A DNA stretch of 32,466 bases from assembly GCA_946610035.1 (NCBI GenBank), contig CAMOCC010000024.1, positions 1-32,466 on the forward strand. The letters run 5' to 3'. The translations under genes were made by a program, and so were the position numbers. Every line of letters begins with the position of its first letter. The stretch's first letter is position 1. The stretch comes from an uncultured Verrucomicrobiota bacterium. Its GTDB lineage: Bacteria; Verrucomicrobiota; Kiritimatiellia; RFP12; UBA1067. Shown piece after piece: positions 1 to 8,102 of this stretch. A model generated the notes under the pieces. That model made no database searches, was not told the origin of the DNA, and was given only the letters and a program-made list of their open reading frames with translations.

Positions 1-1006
1 TGATGAGCATGTCGTCCGAACGCGCGTGGACGCGGTCCATGACGCGCATCGTGCGCCCGCACTCGCAGGGCTCCGTCTGAAGGCGCGAAAGGTCGCGCGT
101 ACGGTAGCGGATCATCGGGGTTCCGACGCGGTCGAGCGTCGTGAAGACGAGCTCGCCCTCCTCGCCGTCGGGCAGCACCTCGAGGGTGTCGGGGTCGATG
201 ATCTCCGGGTAGAAGTGGTCCTCCCACACGTGGAGGCCGTGGCAGTAGGGGCAGTTGCCCGCGACGCCCGGCCCCGCGATCTCGGTGAGCCCGTAGATGT
301 CGTGGGCCGTGATGCCAGCGATCCTCTCTATGCGCTCCTTGATCTCGTCCGTCCACGGCTCCGCGCCGAAGACGCCGTGCCTGAGCTTCGTGTCGCTCCT
401 GAAGTCGACGCCCATCCTCTCGGCCACCGTGGCGAGGTGGAGGAAGTAGCTGGGCGTGCAGGCGATGACAGTCGCGCCGAGATCCTTCATGAGCATGATC
501 TGCTTCTCGGTGTTGCCCGCGCCCGTGGGGAGCACCGCGCAGCCGAGCCTCTCGGCGCCGTAGTGCGCGCCGAGGCCGCCCGTGAAGAGTCCGTAGCCGT
601 ACGAGACCTGCACGACGTCGTCCTTCGTGATGCCGTACATCGCGAGGCAGCGGGCCGTGCCCTCGGACCAGATGTCGAGGTCGTTCTGGGTGGACGGGAT
701 GCAGATGGGCTTGCCTGTCGTGCCGGACGAGCAGTGGAAGCGGACGATGTCCTTCATCGGCGCGGCGGTGAGGCCGAAGGGATACTCGTCGCGGAGGTCC
801 GTCTTCTTCATGAAGGGGAACTTCGCGAGGTCCCTGAGCGTCACAAGGTCGCGCGGCTTCACGCCCCTCTCGTCGCAGCGCCTGCGGAAGAGGGCCACGT
901 GCTCGTACTCGTACGGGATTATCTTCTGCAGCTTCGCCAGCTGCATGGCCCTCAATTCCGCGACAGGCGTGAAGTCGGGCTTGGAGATCGGGTTGATTTC
1001 GGGCAT
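1..1006 (-). CDS. paaK: Phenylacetate-CoA ligase-like AMP-forming enzyme (3' end missing)
   Basis: Reading the minus strand from an ATG at 1006 gives 335 codons that run off the left edge, so the C-terminus is missing. The adenylate-forming P-loop SSGTTGKP is at residues 93-100, followed by the YGYGLFTGGLGAHYGAE and HDIYGLTEIAGPG segments typical of phenylacetate-CoA ligases. The family makes an acyl-AMP and then a CoA thioester from aryl acids such as phenylacetate. A Cys cluster (NCPYCHG) in the middle is also usual for the family. AAGGTAAG lies about 10 nt upstream as ribosome binding site, with a TATAAT box 32 nt before the ATG. It is probably a separate transcription unit downstream of pyrE. 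In anaerobes such genes often accompany indolepyruvate oxidoreductase, but that neighbour is outside the window. The true acid substrate cannot be read from sequence. Confidence 0.9.
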   Translation of the reverse strand, partial: MPEINPISKPDFTPVAELRAMQLAKLQKIIPYEYEHVALFRRRCDERGVKPRDLVTLRDLAKFPFMKKTDLRDEYPFGLTAAPMKDIVRFHCSSGTTGKPICIPSTQNDLDIWSEGTARCLAMYGITKDDVVQVSYGYGLFTGGLGAHYGAERLGCAVLPTGAGNTEKQIMLMKDLGATVIACTPSYFLHLATVAERMGVDFRSDTKLRHGVFGAEPWTDEIKERIERIAGITAHDIYGLTEIAGPGVAGNCPYCHGLHVWEDHFYPEIIDPDTLEVLPDGEEGELVFTTLDRVGTPMIRYRTRDLSRLQTEPCECGRTMRVMDRVHARSDDMLI

Positions 1007-1038
1007 ATCGTCGCTTACCTTGTTTTTGTCGATTTTAT

Positions 1039-1047
1039 ATTATACTT
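1039..1047 (-). promoter_or_regulatory. -10 element of the paaK-like gene
   Basis: TATAAT on the minus strand at 1044..1039, 32 nt upstream of the ATG, inside the only AT-rich stretch of the pyrE/paaK gap (1007-1090). Unlike the other promoters of the window the triplet before it is AAG, not TGn, and no clear -35 is seen. Confidence 0.6.
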
Positions 1048-1090
1048 CTTTGCCATCGCATAGTCAACCGTCGGCGAAGGCGCCGCGTGG

Positions 1091-1702
1091 TCAGGAGCCG
1101 GGGTGGACGGGGTGCCCGCCGGCCTTGCACATGGGGCATTCGGCGGCGGTCCACGTCTCGGGCGTCATCTGCATGAGCGAGAACATGGGGGTGCGGCCGA
1201 ACTTAACCTTGCCGCCGGAGCGGTCGACGAGGAGTACGACGCCCGCGACCTTGCCGCCGGCCGCCTTGACGAGGTCGATCGTCTCCTGGACACGTCCGCC
1301 CTTGGTGACGACGTCCTCGGCGACGACGTAGCGCTCGCCCTTCTTGATGGAGAAGCGGCGGAGCGCCAGTACGGTGTTGGGCTTGCCCGTCGCGTCGACG
1401 CCCTCGCCGGGAACCTTCTCCGCGAAGATGCACTTGACGTTCAGCTCGCGCGCGACCTCGTGTCCGACGAGTATCCCGCCGACGGCCGGGGAGATGACCC
1501 CGTCGATCCTCCCGCCGAGCTTCCCGCTCTTGACGGCCTCGCGCGTCACCGCGCGGCAGAGCTTCTCCGCGATGCGCGGATAGCGAAGGACGTTCGCGCA
1601 CTGGAAGTAGCGGTTGGAGTGGAGCTTGGAGCGGAGCTCGAAGTGCCCTTCGAGGAGCGCACCCGTGTCCTTGAACGCCTTGAGTACCTGTGCCTGTGTC
1701 AT
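1091..1702 (-). CDS. pyrE: Orotate phosphoribosyltransferase
   Basis: A 203-residue protein that joins orotate to PRPP to make OMP, the fifth step of UMP synthesis, in the cytoplasm. The PRPP-binding signature is VVAEDVVTKGGRVQETID (about residues 125-142), and the segments GRIDGVISPAVGGILVGHE and FAEKV before it are typical of the bacterial PyrE group with a long C-terminus. The C-terminus carries CPMCKAGGHPVHPGS, a CxxC tail seen in this subgroup. It is the last gene of the rpiB-glyA/era/TPR/exbBD run, 14 nt after the Pro-rich membrane protein, with AAAGGAAAAG as ribosome binding site before the ATG. No terminator is obvious after it. Confidence 0.95.
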   Translation of the reverse strand: MTQAQVLKAFKDTGALLEGHFELRSKLHSNRYFQCANVLRYPRIAEKLCRAVTREAVKSGKLGGRIDGVISPAVGGILVGHEVARELNVKCIFAEKVPGEGVDATGKPNTVLALRRFSIKKGERYVVAEDVVTKGGRVQETIDLVKAAGGKVAGVVLLVDRSGGKVKFGRTPMFSLMQMTPETWTAAECPMCKAGGHPVHPGS

Positions 1703-1716
1703 TTTGTCTTTTCCTT

Positions 1717-2187
1717 TCAGTCGATTTTCAGAAGCTCTTCGCGCATGAATGCGGGCGGGGCGGGGACCGGCTTCGCCGGCTCCATCGCCTCGGGCTGCGG
1801 GGCCGCGAGCGACGGCGGATACGGAACTACGTCGTACGGCGACGGCGACGGCGGCGGAAGCGGCGGGATGTCAGCCGCCTCGACGATCGCGTGCGCCGGC
1901 TCCTCCGGCAGCGTCGAGAGCGACAGGTCCGCGCGCAGGTCGCGGAAGCTGTCGCGCTTCACGCTGAAGGCGGACCTCACCACGTCCAGCGCCTTCGCCT
2001 CGCATCCCGGCGCCAGCGCGACGAACGCGCACGAGGGCGCCGAACCGGGGACCTCGGGCGGACACTTGAAGTCGATCGCCGCATACGGGAATACGGCCGC
2101 TATCGCTACTGGAAGCGCAAGCACCGGTATGAGGGCGAGGAACTCGCTTCTCAGTCGGCGGCGCGGCTTTGGCTGGGGACGCTTCAT
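1717..2187 (-). CDS. Small membrane-anchored Pro-rich protein in exbBD operon
   Basis: A 156-residue protein I do not recognise by family. The start is the ATG at 2187, which overlaps the exbD stop as ATGA. It begins with a basic cytoplasmic stretch (KPRRRLR), then one hydrophobic segment (about residues 16-38), then a periplasmic part with two Cys, and ends in a Pro-rich stretch (DIPPLPPPSPSPYD and PYPPSLAAPQPEAMEPAKP). N-in topology with a Pro-rich spacer resembles TonB, but no TonB C-terminal domain follows. Alternatively it is a second, strongly diverged ExbD: the segment IPVLALPVAIAAVFPY fits the ExbD helix, with Ala at the place of the functional Asp. Position after exbB and exbD suggests it is a partner of that membrane complex. 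Confidence 0.75.
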   Translation of the reverse strand: MKRPQPKPRRRLRSEFLALIPVLALPVAIAAVFPYAAIDFKCPPEVPGSAPSCAFVALAPGCEAKALDVVRSAFSVKRDSFRDLRADLSLSTLPEEPAHAIVEAADIPPLPPPSPSPYDVVPYPPSLAAPQPEAMEPAKPVPAPPAFMREELLKID

Positions 2188-2660
2188 TCGAACTTCCCGT
2201 CCCCCTTCTTCTCCGCGAAAAGGACGCGCTCTACTCCGCTCCGCTTCGCGACAGCCGCGAACCTGAAGAGGTTCCCGCCCCTGATGCGCATGTCGGCGAG
2301 TGCAAGGAGGGTGCGCCCGTCGCGCCCCGCCATCTTTTCGGACAGCGCCTCGGAGAACTGGAGCATCTGCGATTCGTCCTCGAGGAGATAGCGCGTGTCG
2401 TCGAAGAAGACGAGCGTACCCTGCGGCGTCACAAGGAGGAGCGCGACGGCGTCCGCGTCCGCAACGTCGGAAACCTCGGTCTCCGGCAGCGCGAACAGCG
2501 CGCCGCTCGCCTTGGTGAAGGCGCCGCCCACAAGGTAGATGATCATGAAGAGGAGGCCCACCGTCACCCACGGGACCACCTTGACGAGCGGCCTCAGGCC
2601 GCGCGGCAGATAGCTGCGCCCCCCCCTTCTGCGCCTGTCGTCCCAGCCCCACTCGCTCAC
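2184..2660 (-). CDS. exbD: ExbD/TolR-family protein lacking the transmembrane Asp
   Basis: A 158-residue protein with a basic N-terminus, one transmembrane helix (about residues 27-48) and a periplasmic domain ending RTLLALADMRIRGGNLFRFA, which matches the ExbD/TolR pattern of a strand, 'AD', then a helix. ExbD normally works with ExbB as an ion-driven motor for TonB- or Tol-type systems. Laid against E. coli ExbD from the shared Pro (here P30), the essential Asp25 falls on Thr33 (PWVTVGLLF). The start is a GTG at 2660 that overlaps the exbB stop as GTGA, so translation is probably coupled. Family assignment is good; motor activity is doubtful without the Asp. Confidence 0.8.
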   Translation of the reverse strand: MSEWGWDDRRRRGGRSYLPRGLRPLVKVVPWVTVGLLFMIIYLVGGAFTKASGALFALPETEVSDVADADAVALLLVTPQGTLVFFDDTRYLLEDESQMLQFSEALSEKMAGRDGRTLLALADMRIRGGNLFRFAAVAKRSGVERVLFAEKKGDGKFE

Positions 2661-3280
2661 GGATGCACCCCCTTGGAGAGAAGGTAGCCGACGATCTCGG
2701 TCGCGGCGGCCTCGAGGTCGGAGACAAGCCTGTCGAGCCTGAGGCGGAGCGCCGCGTACATGACGGCGACGGGAATCGCCACGGCGAGTCCGAAGCCGGC
2801 GATGATCATGGCGCGGACGGCGGACTCGACCAGCTCGGCGCGCGGGACGATGTCGGCCCCGTTGACGAGCATCATCGTCTGGACGAAGCCGAAGATCGTA
2901 CCGAGAAGGCCCAGGACGGGCGCGATCTCGCCGATGACGGAAAGGAGCGCAAGCCGCCTGTCGAGGCGCCCGATCTCCGCGCGCCCGCGCGCGTCGACGG
3001 CCTCGCGGAGGGCGAGGAAGGACCCCTTCCTGTGGCGGATCGCCGTCGCGGCGACGTTGGCGACGGGAACGGGGGTGTCCTCGCAGATGGCGAGGGCCTC
3101 GGCCTCGTTGCCACTTTCAAGGACGTTCACGACGCCCTTGAGGAAGTCCTGCCAGTCGATCTGCGCGCGCCTCAGCTCGATAAGCCGCTCGAAGAAGACG
3201 TAGAGCGCCGCGAGCGCGAGGCCCGCGAGAAGCCAGAAGATGGGTCCGCCGAAGAAACTGCCCTGCAAAAAAGTCATCAT
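2657..3280 (-). CDS. exbB: MotA/TolQ/ExbB-family proton-channel protein
   Basis: A 207-residue inner-membrane protein with three hydrophobic segments (about residues 11-31, 111-138 and 153-176) and the family core PVLGLLGTIFGF followed by GLAVAIP. ExbB/TolQ form the channel ring around ExbD/TolR. Thr128 matches the conserved Thr148 of E. coli ExbB, but with the same 33-residue spacing Thr181 becomes Ala161 and Glu176 becomes Arg156. The ATG at 3280 overlaps the stop of the TPR gene as ATGA. It lies between a secreted TPR protein and exbD, as in Tol/Exb clusters. The family call is firm; which system it energises is not known. Confidence 0.88.
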   Translation of the reverse strand: MMTFLQGSFFGGPIFWLLAGLALAALYVFFERLIELRRAQIDWQDFLKGVVNVLESGNEAEALAICEDTPVPVANVAATAIRHRKGSFLALREAVDARGRAEIGRLDRRLALLSVIGEIAPVLGLLGTIFGFVQTMMLVNGADIVPRAELVESAVRAMIIAGFGLAVAIPVAVMYAALRLRLDRLVSDLEAAATEIVGYLLSKGVHP

Positions 3281-5397
3281 TGGAACGCCCCTTTCCGCTG
3301 AAGCCGCTCAAGCCTCCGGGAAGCCTCGGGGACGGCCGTTGCGACATCGCTGTTTACGACAAGCCTCAGTATGCGTTTCGCGCGCGAATCCTCGCCCCTG
3401 CGCTCGAAGGCGTCCGCAAGGATGAACGCCGCTCGCGCGAACGTCGCCATCGCCTCCTCGCCGTAGACGACGCCGGCCTTGCGTCCGTCGCGGTAGGCGT
3501 GGACGACCTCGGCGTAGTACTGGTCCAGGGCCTCCTCGGTCCGCCCCGTCTTCTCGAGCGTGCGGCCGACCTTGAAGGCGAGAACGAGCTTCTGGTCTGG
3601 CGTGAGCGACTCGCCGAGCTGCAGGGCCCTGTAGCCGTCCAGCGCCTCGCGGTAGCGGGACGGGTTGTCCGCACCCATTACGAAGAGGACGTCCGCCTTC
3701 AGCATCCGCGCGCGGAACTTGTCCGCCTGCGTCGCATCCTCCGTCAGGATGACCTTCTCGAGGACGAGTATCGCCTCGTCGAGCCGCGCAAGCTCCACGA
3801 GCGCCTCGCCCTGGACGAGCCAGGCGGACGCCTTCTCGACGGAGTCGGGATGCTCGGTCGCGAGCTTCGTCACTAGGGACACCGCCTGCTCGTAGTCCCT
3901 CGCCGCGAACGCCGCGCGCGCGGCCCACAGCAGGGCGGACGGCGCCTGCGGGGAGTTCGGGACGAGCTCGGAGGCGTACTTCGAGAATAGTCCGCACGCC
4001 TCCTTCCACCTGTGCGCGTTGTAGGAGAACTTCGCAAGCCACAGCGTCGCCTCCGCACGTATCGCCGCGTCCGGCGAGGCGGCGGCTATCGACTCCGCCT
4101 TGCGCGCAGCCTCCTCGTCGCGTCCCTGTCCGTAAAGGCACAGCATAACGAGGTAGTCCATCCTCGGGCGCCTCTCGGGATCGCGCTGGGCGAGGCTTTC
4201 GAAGACGGACTGCGCCTCGCGGAACCGGAAGTTCCTGTACTTTGCGCGTCCGTCCGACTCCATGTCCCGAAGCTCCACGACGACCTTGAGCTTCCTACCG
4301 GCCGGCGTCTCCGGGTAGCTGCCCAGAACGGCCCTGTACTTCGCCATGGCCTCGTCGCCGCGTCCGCTCTCGGCAAGGACGTCGCCCTGCTCCATCAAGG
4401 TGCGCGCCTTGTCCACATCCGTCTTCGCCGACTCCTCGGCGCGCGCAAAGGCATCCAGCGCCTCCTCGGTGCGCCCCAGCTTCCTGAGCGCCCAGCCGCG
4501 CCCCTCCTGCGCAGCAGTCTCGCGCGCGACGTCAGGCCACGTCTCGATCGCGGCGCGATACGCCTCCGCCGCCGCCTTCGCGTCGTCGCGCGCAAGGTAT
4601 GCGCCGGCAAGCGCGACGAACGCCTCCTTCGCACCGTCCGCGTCCGGAGCGTCCTTGGAGATGAAGCGGATCATCCGCTCGCCTTCCGCGAACGTCTTCT
4701 CGTCGGACAGCAGCGCACGGCCGAGGCGGAGGCCGACGGACCTCTTAAGCGGCGCGCCCTCAAGCCTGTCGTAGACCTTCCTGAGGGAATCGGCGTCGCC
4801 AAGGCTCGTCGCGGACGTCGCAAGCGCGGCCTCGGTCACGTTGGACGATGCAATCACATCGCGCCATATCGCCTCGGCCCCGGCGCTGTCGTCCGTCAGG
4901 TCCTTCGCCCACGCAACCAGCATCCGCGCATCGACGTCGTCCTTGGGGAACTTCGCGTCCGCCGCGATCGCCAGGAGGTCCATGGCCTTGCCTGCGGACC
5001 TCGCAAGCTCCGCCCTGAGGAGGAGCGCCTTCGGCTCGTACTCCGTGTCCTTGAACTGGTTGGTGGCGAGCGTCGACGCCGCGAGGTCTGCCTCGCCCGT
5101 CCGCGTCTGGGCGAGCGCCCTGTAGTACGTAAAGCCGTCGCACGGGTACTCGGGATGGGCGTCTATCGTCTTGCGCACCTCGTCCCACCTGCCTTCGCGC
5201 GCATAGCTTTCAAGGACCACGAGCTGCGCCTCCTCGCCCTCGACCTTCGCAGCATGGGAACGCGCGATCTCCCATAAACCGTCCCTCAAAGCGCTCTTTG
5301 CAATGTCAAGCTCGCCCGCGAAAACGGCGGCAAACGCGAACGCACCGCCCGCCATGGCGGCGAAACGAAGTACTATTCTGGTCCTATCGAGCTTCAA
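3277..5397 (-). CDS. Secreted TPR-repeat protein upstream of exbB
   Basis: A 706-residue protein built of tetratricopeptide-like helical repeats over nearly its whole length, for example EEALDAFARAEESA, DEAMAKYRAVLGSYPETPAG, EACGLFSKYASELVPNSP and EALDGYRALQLGESLTP. An N-terminal signal sequence (KLDRTRIVLRFAAMAGGAFA, cleaved near AVFAG) sends it to the periplasm. Such proteins (YbgF/CpoB-like or BamD-like) act as scaffolds next to Tol/Exb motors. The start is a TTG at 5397; an in-frame stop lies a few codons upstream and the next ATG (residue 15) would cut off the basic part of the signal. That TTG sits in a CTCAACTCCT-type repeat tract. The protein contains many Ala/Glu/Arg helices and no enzyme motif. 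Confidence 0.85.
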   Translation of the reverse strand: MKLDRTRIVLRFAAMAGGAFAFAAVFAGELDIAKSALRDGLWEIARSHAAKVEGEEAQLVVLESYAREGRWDEVRKTIDAHPEYPCDGFTYYRALAQTRTGEADLAASTLATNQFKDTEYEPKALLLRAELARSAGKAMDLLAIAADAKFPKDDVDARMLVAWAKDLTDDSAGAEAIWRDVIASSNVTEAALATSATSLGDADSLRKVYDRLEGAPLKRSVGLRLGRALLSDEKTFAEGERMIRFISKDAPDADGAKEAFVALAGAYLARDDAKAAAEAYRAAIETWPDVARETAAQEGRGWALRKLGRTEEALDAFARAEESAKTDVDKARTLMEQGDVLAESGRGDEAMAKYRAVLGSYPETPAGRKLKVVVELRDMESDGRAKYRNFRFREAQSVFESLAQRDPERRPRMDYLVMLCLYGQGRDEEAARKAESIAAASPDAAIRAEATLWLAKFSYNAHRWKEACGLFSKYASELVPNSPQAPSALLWAARAAFAARDYEQAVSLVTKLATEHPDSVEKASAWLVQGEALVELARLDEAILVLEKVILTEDATQADKFRARMLKADVLFVMGADNPSRYREALDGYRALQLGESLTPDQKLVLAFKVGRTLEKTGRTEEALDQYYAEVVHAYRDGRKAGVVYGEEAMATFARAAFILADAFERRGEDSRAKRILRLVVNSDVATAVPEASRRLERLQRKGAFQ

Positions 5398-5482
5398 CTC
5401 TTCTCTCTCAACTCCTGACTTTTAGCTCTTCTCTCTCAAATCTCAACTCCTAACTTCTAACTCTCAACTCCTAACTCTTAAC
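5392..5482. repeat. Degenerate word repeat between era and the TPR gene
   Basis: A low-GC, strand-biased tract in the gap 5398-5482. CTCAACTCCT occurs exactly three times (5407-5416, 5442-5451, 5463-5472) with shorter variants such as TAACTTCTAACT between. On the coding strand it reads as repeated AGGAGTTGAGAG words, so it holds several Shine-Dalgarno-like AGGAG cores and TTG triplets. The TTG start of the TPR gene lies at its edge. Confidence 0.8.
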
Positions 5483-6421
5483 TCACACAATCTCCCCCAT
5501 GTAGCCCATCTCCGTGAGGAGCCGTTCGTTGTTCATCCAGTTGGGCTCCACCTTCACCCAAAGCTCGAGCGAGACCTTGAGCCCGAATATGTCCTTCAGC
5601 TCGCGCTCGGCGCACTGCCTCACGTACTTGACAGTCTCCGCTCCGCGTCCGATGACGATCGGCTTCTGCGAGGCGCGGTTCACGAGTATGTCGACAGTCG
5701 CCTCCCAGCACGGGGCGCCGTTGCGCTTCTTCTCGACGATCTTCTTGACGCAGACGCCGAGTTCGTGCGGGAGCTCCTGATGGAGGCGCGCAAGGTACTT
5801 CTCGCGTATCACGTCCGCCATCGCTAGCTTGCGCGGATAGTCCGTGACGATATCCTCCGGGAAGAGCGGCTCGCCATCCTCTGCGAAGTCGAAGAGCGCG
5901 TCGAGCACCGCCTTTGCGCCGCCCTCCGTCGTCGCGATGCACTTGACCCAGAGGGGGGTGGTTGGCGGCTGGTGGTCGGTGGTTGGCGGGAGCGATGCGA
6001 GGGCGTCCTTCCACGCGTCGCGGAACATTGTCTCGTAGAACGGCGACCTGTCCGCCTTGTTGAGGACGAAGACGACCTTCTCCTGGCGCTCCTTGGCGAT
6101 CCGCTGCATCCAGCCGACGTCCTCCAACTGCGGCTCCTGCGAAGCGTCGAAGACGACGCAGAGGACATCCACCCCGGCCGACGAGCGCCGCGCCATGCGG
6201 TTGAGGAGCCGGCCGAGCGTCCCGACCGCCTTGTGGAGGCCGGGCGTGTCGAGGAGGACGAGCTGCCCGCGGGGATCTGCGACGATCCCGCGGACGGTGT
6301 TGCGCGTAGTCTGCTCGACGGGCGAGACGATGGACACCTTCTCCCCGACGAGGGCGTTGACGAGCGTGGACTTGCCCGCGTTCGTCCGCCCCACGACTCC
6401 TATGACAGCGGCCTTCGCCAT
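5483..6421 (-). CDS. era: GTPase Era
   Basis: A 312-residue GTPase that binds 16S rRNA and helps 30S assembly. G1 is GRTNAGKST, G3 is DTPGLHKA, G4 is NKAD; the C-terminal KH domain ends with LELWVKVEPNWMNNERLL, a typical Era end. The ATG at 6421 is chosen because G1 follows within ten residues; the frame is open further upstream (6496) but only inside glyA. It begins 1 nt after the rpiB-glyA stop, so it is translated by coupling. Two oddities: between G4 and G5 there is an in-frame insert PPTTDHQPPTTP made of a 12-bp direct repeat, and the KH loop reads GRGA where E. coli has GNKG. The G5 region reads CIATTEGG instead of the usual SAxxG. Confidence 0.96.
   Translation of the reverse strand: MAKAAVIGVVGRTNAGKSTLVNALVGEKVSIVSPVEQTTRNTVRGIVADPRGQLVLLDTPGLHKAVGTLGRLLNRMARRSSAGVDVLCVVFDASQEPQLEDVGWMQRIAKERQEKVVFVLNKADRSPFYETMFRDAWKDALASLPPTTDHQPPTTPLWVKCIATTEGGAKAVLDALFDFAEDGEPLFPEDIVTDYPRKLAMADVIREKYLARLHQELPHELGVCVKKIVEKKRNGAPCWEATVDILVNRASQKPIVIGRGAETVKYVRQCAERELKDIFGLKVSLELWVKVEPNWMNNERLLTEMGYMGEIV
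5957..5989. repeat. 12-bp direct repeat inside era
   Basis: GGTGGTTGGCGG occurs at 5957-5968 and 5978-5989, exactly 21 bp apart, with a related GGTGGTCGG between. Because 21 is a multiple of three the repeat stays in frame and encodes PPTT-DHQ-PPTT. Confidence 0.85.
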
Positions 6422-6422
6422 T

Positions 6423-8102
6423 TTACGGAACCGGGAAGCCGGCGACGAGAGCCTTGGCCTCCGCCTTGACGCGGGCCTGCACGGAGGTGTCCGCAATGTT
6501 GTCGAGGACGTCCGCGATCCAGGTGCCGATCTTGATCATCTCGGCCTCCTTCATGCCGCGCGTCGTGACGGACGCGGTGCCGACGCGGATGCCGGACGTC
6601 TTGAACGGCGACTCGGTGTCGTAGGGGATCGTGTTCTTGTTGACGACGATGCCGGCCGCGTCGAGGGCGGCCGCGGCCTCCTTGCCGGTGATGCCCTTCG
6701 TGGTCTTGACGTCCACGAGGAAGAGGTGGTTGTCGGTTCCGCCCGAGACGATGCGGTAGCCGCGGTCCTGGACGGTCTTGCAGAGCACCTGGCAGTTCTT
6801 GACGACCTGCTGCGCGTAGCCCTTCTTCTCGGGGCTCATCCACTCGCGGAAGCACACGGCCTTCGCGGCGATGATGTTCTCGAGCGGACCTCCCTGCATT
6901 CCGGGGAAGACGGCGGAGTCGACCGCCTTCGCGTACTTCTCCTTGCAGAGGACCATGCCGCCGCGGGGGCCGCCAAGCGTCTTGTGCGTCGTCGTCGTGA
7001 CGAAGTCGGCGTAGGGGACGGGCGAGGGGTGCGCGCCGCCGGCGACGAGTCCGGCGATGTGCGCCATGTCGACCATCATGAGGCAGCCGACCTTGTCGCA
7101 GATTTCGCGGATGCGCCTGAAGTCGAGCGTGCGCGGATAGGCGGAGGCGCCCGTGAGGAGGATCTTGGGCTTGACCTCCATCGCCTGGCGCTCGAGGGCG
7201 TCGTAGTCGAGGACCTCCGTCTTCCTGTCGACGGTGTATGGGACGATGTTGTATATCTTGCCGGAGAAGTTGACCGGCGAGCCGTGCGAGAGGTGTCCGC
7301 CCTGGTCGAGGCTGAGGGACATGATCGTGTCGCCGGGCTTGATCGTCGCGAAGTAGACGGCCATGTTCGCCGCGCTGCCGCAGTGCGGCTGGACGTTGGC
7401 GTGCTCGGCCCCGAAGAGCTCGCAGGCGCGCTTGCGGGCGAGCTCCTCCGCCGCGTCGACGGGAAGGCAGCCCGAGTACCAGCGCTTCCCCGGATAGCCC
7501 TCGGCGTACTTGTTCATGAGGACGCTCCCCGCCGCCTCGCGGCAGGCGCGGGACGAGGTGTTCTCGGACGCGATGAGGTTGATCTCGGTGTCCTCCTGCT
7601 CGGTCTGCGCCTTGATTGCGGCGAAGACCTCGGGGTCGTCGTGCATGAGACCGGAGCAGTCCGAAAGACGGCCCGCGCGCTCGAGCTTCCAGCGACGGCG
7701 CGCATGGCGCTCGGACTCGTCCACTGGCGTCGCGATGAACGCCTTCGCGATCTCGACCGCGTAGTCGGCCGATACGACGTCCGCCCCGATGCAGAGGACG
7801 TTCGCGCCGTTGTGCTGGCGCGTGGTGACGGCGGAGTCCACGGTCGGGCATATCGCCGCGCGGACGTTCTGGAAGCGGTTCGCGACCATCGACATGCCGA
7901 TGCCGCTGCGGCAGATGAGAACGCCGAACTCGGCGGCGCCAGAGGCGACGTCGAAGGCGACCTTCATCGCATAGTCTGGGTAGTCGCAGCTGGCCTTGTC
8001 GGCCGGACCGTAGTCCACGACCGACACTTTTTCGGACAATGCCTTGACGAGGAGCGACTTGAGGTCCACTCCGCCGTGATCGGAAGCTATCGCAATTTTC
8101 AT
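6423..8102 (-). CDS. rpiB-glyA: Fused ribose-5-phosphate isomerase B / serine hydroxymethyltransferase
   Basis: One uninterrupted 559-residue frame holds two enzymes. Residues 1 to about 140 are RpiB (ribose-5-P/ribulose-5-P interconversion): IASDHGG at the start, and [15 protein letters not shown] with catalytic Cys64. Residues about 146-559 are GlyA (serine + THF to glycine + methylene-THF): [15 protein letters not shown], and the PLP lysine Lys374 in [11 protein letters not shown]; subtracting 145 puts this Lys at the E. coli position 229. The short link between them ([19 protein letters not shown]) shows no stop or frameshift. A strong AAAGGAGAAAAG site precedes the ATG and an extended -10 lies 34 nt upstream. 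It leads the era/TPR/exbBD/pyrE run. Both halves keep their key residues, so both are probably active; they link pentose phosphate and one-carbon supply for purines. Confidence 0.95.
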   Translation of the reverse strand: MKIAIASDHGGVDLKSLLVKALSEKVSVVDYGPADKASCDYPDYAMKVAFDVASGAAEFGVLICRSGIGMSMVANRFQNVRAAICPTVDSAVTTRQHNGANVLCIGADVVSADYAVEIAKAFIATPVDESERHARRRWKLERAGRLSDCSGLMHDDPEVFAAIKAQTEQEDTEINLIASENTSSRACREAAGSVLMNKYAEGYPGKRWYSGCLPVDAAEELARKRACELFGAEHANVQPHCGSAANMAVYFATIKPGDTIMSLSLDQGGHLSHGSPVNFSGKIYNIVPYTVDRKTEVLDYDALERQAMEVKPKILLTGASAYPRTLDFRRIREICDKVGCLMMVDMAHIAGLVAGGAHPSPVPYADFVTTTTHKTLGGPRGGMVLCKEKYAKAVDSAVFPGMQGGPLENIIAAKAVCFREWMSPEKKGYAQQVVKNCQVLCKTVQDRGYRIVSGGTDNHLFLVDVKTTKGITGKEAAAALDAAGIVVNKNTIPYDTESPFKTSGIRVGTASVTTRGMKEAEMIKIGTWIADVLDNIADTSVQARVKAEAKALVAGFPVP

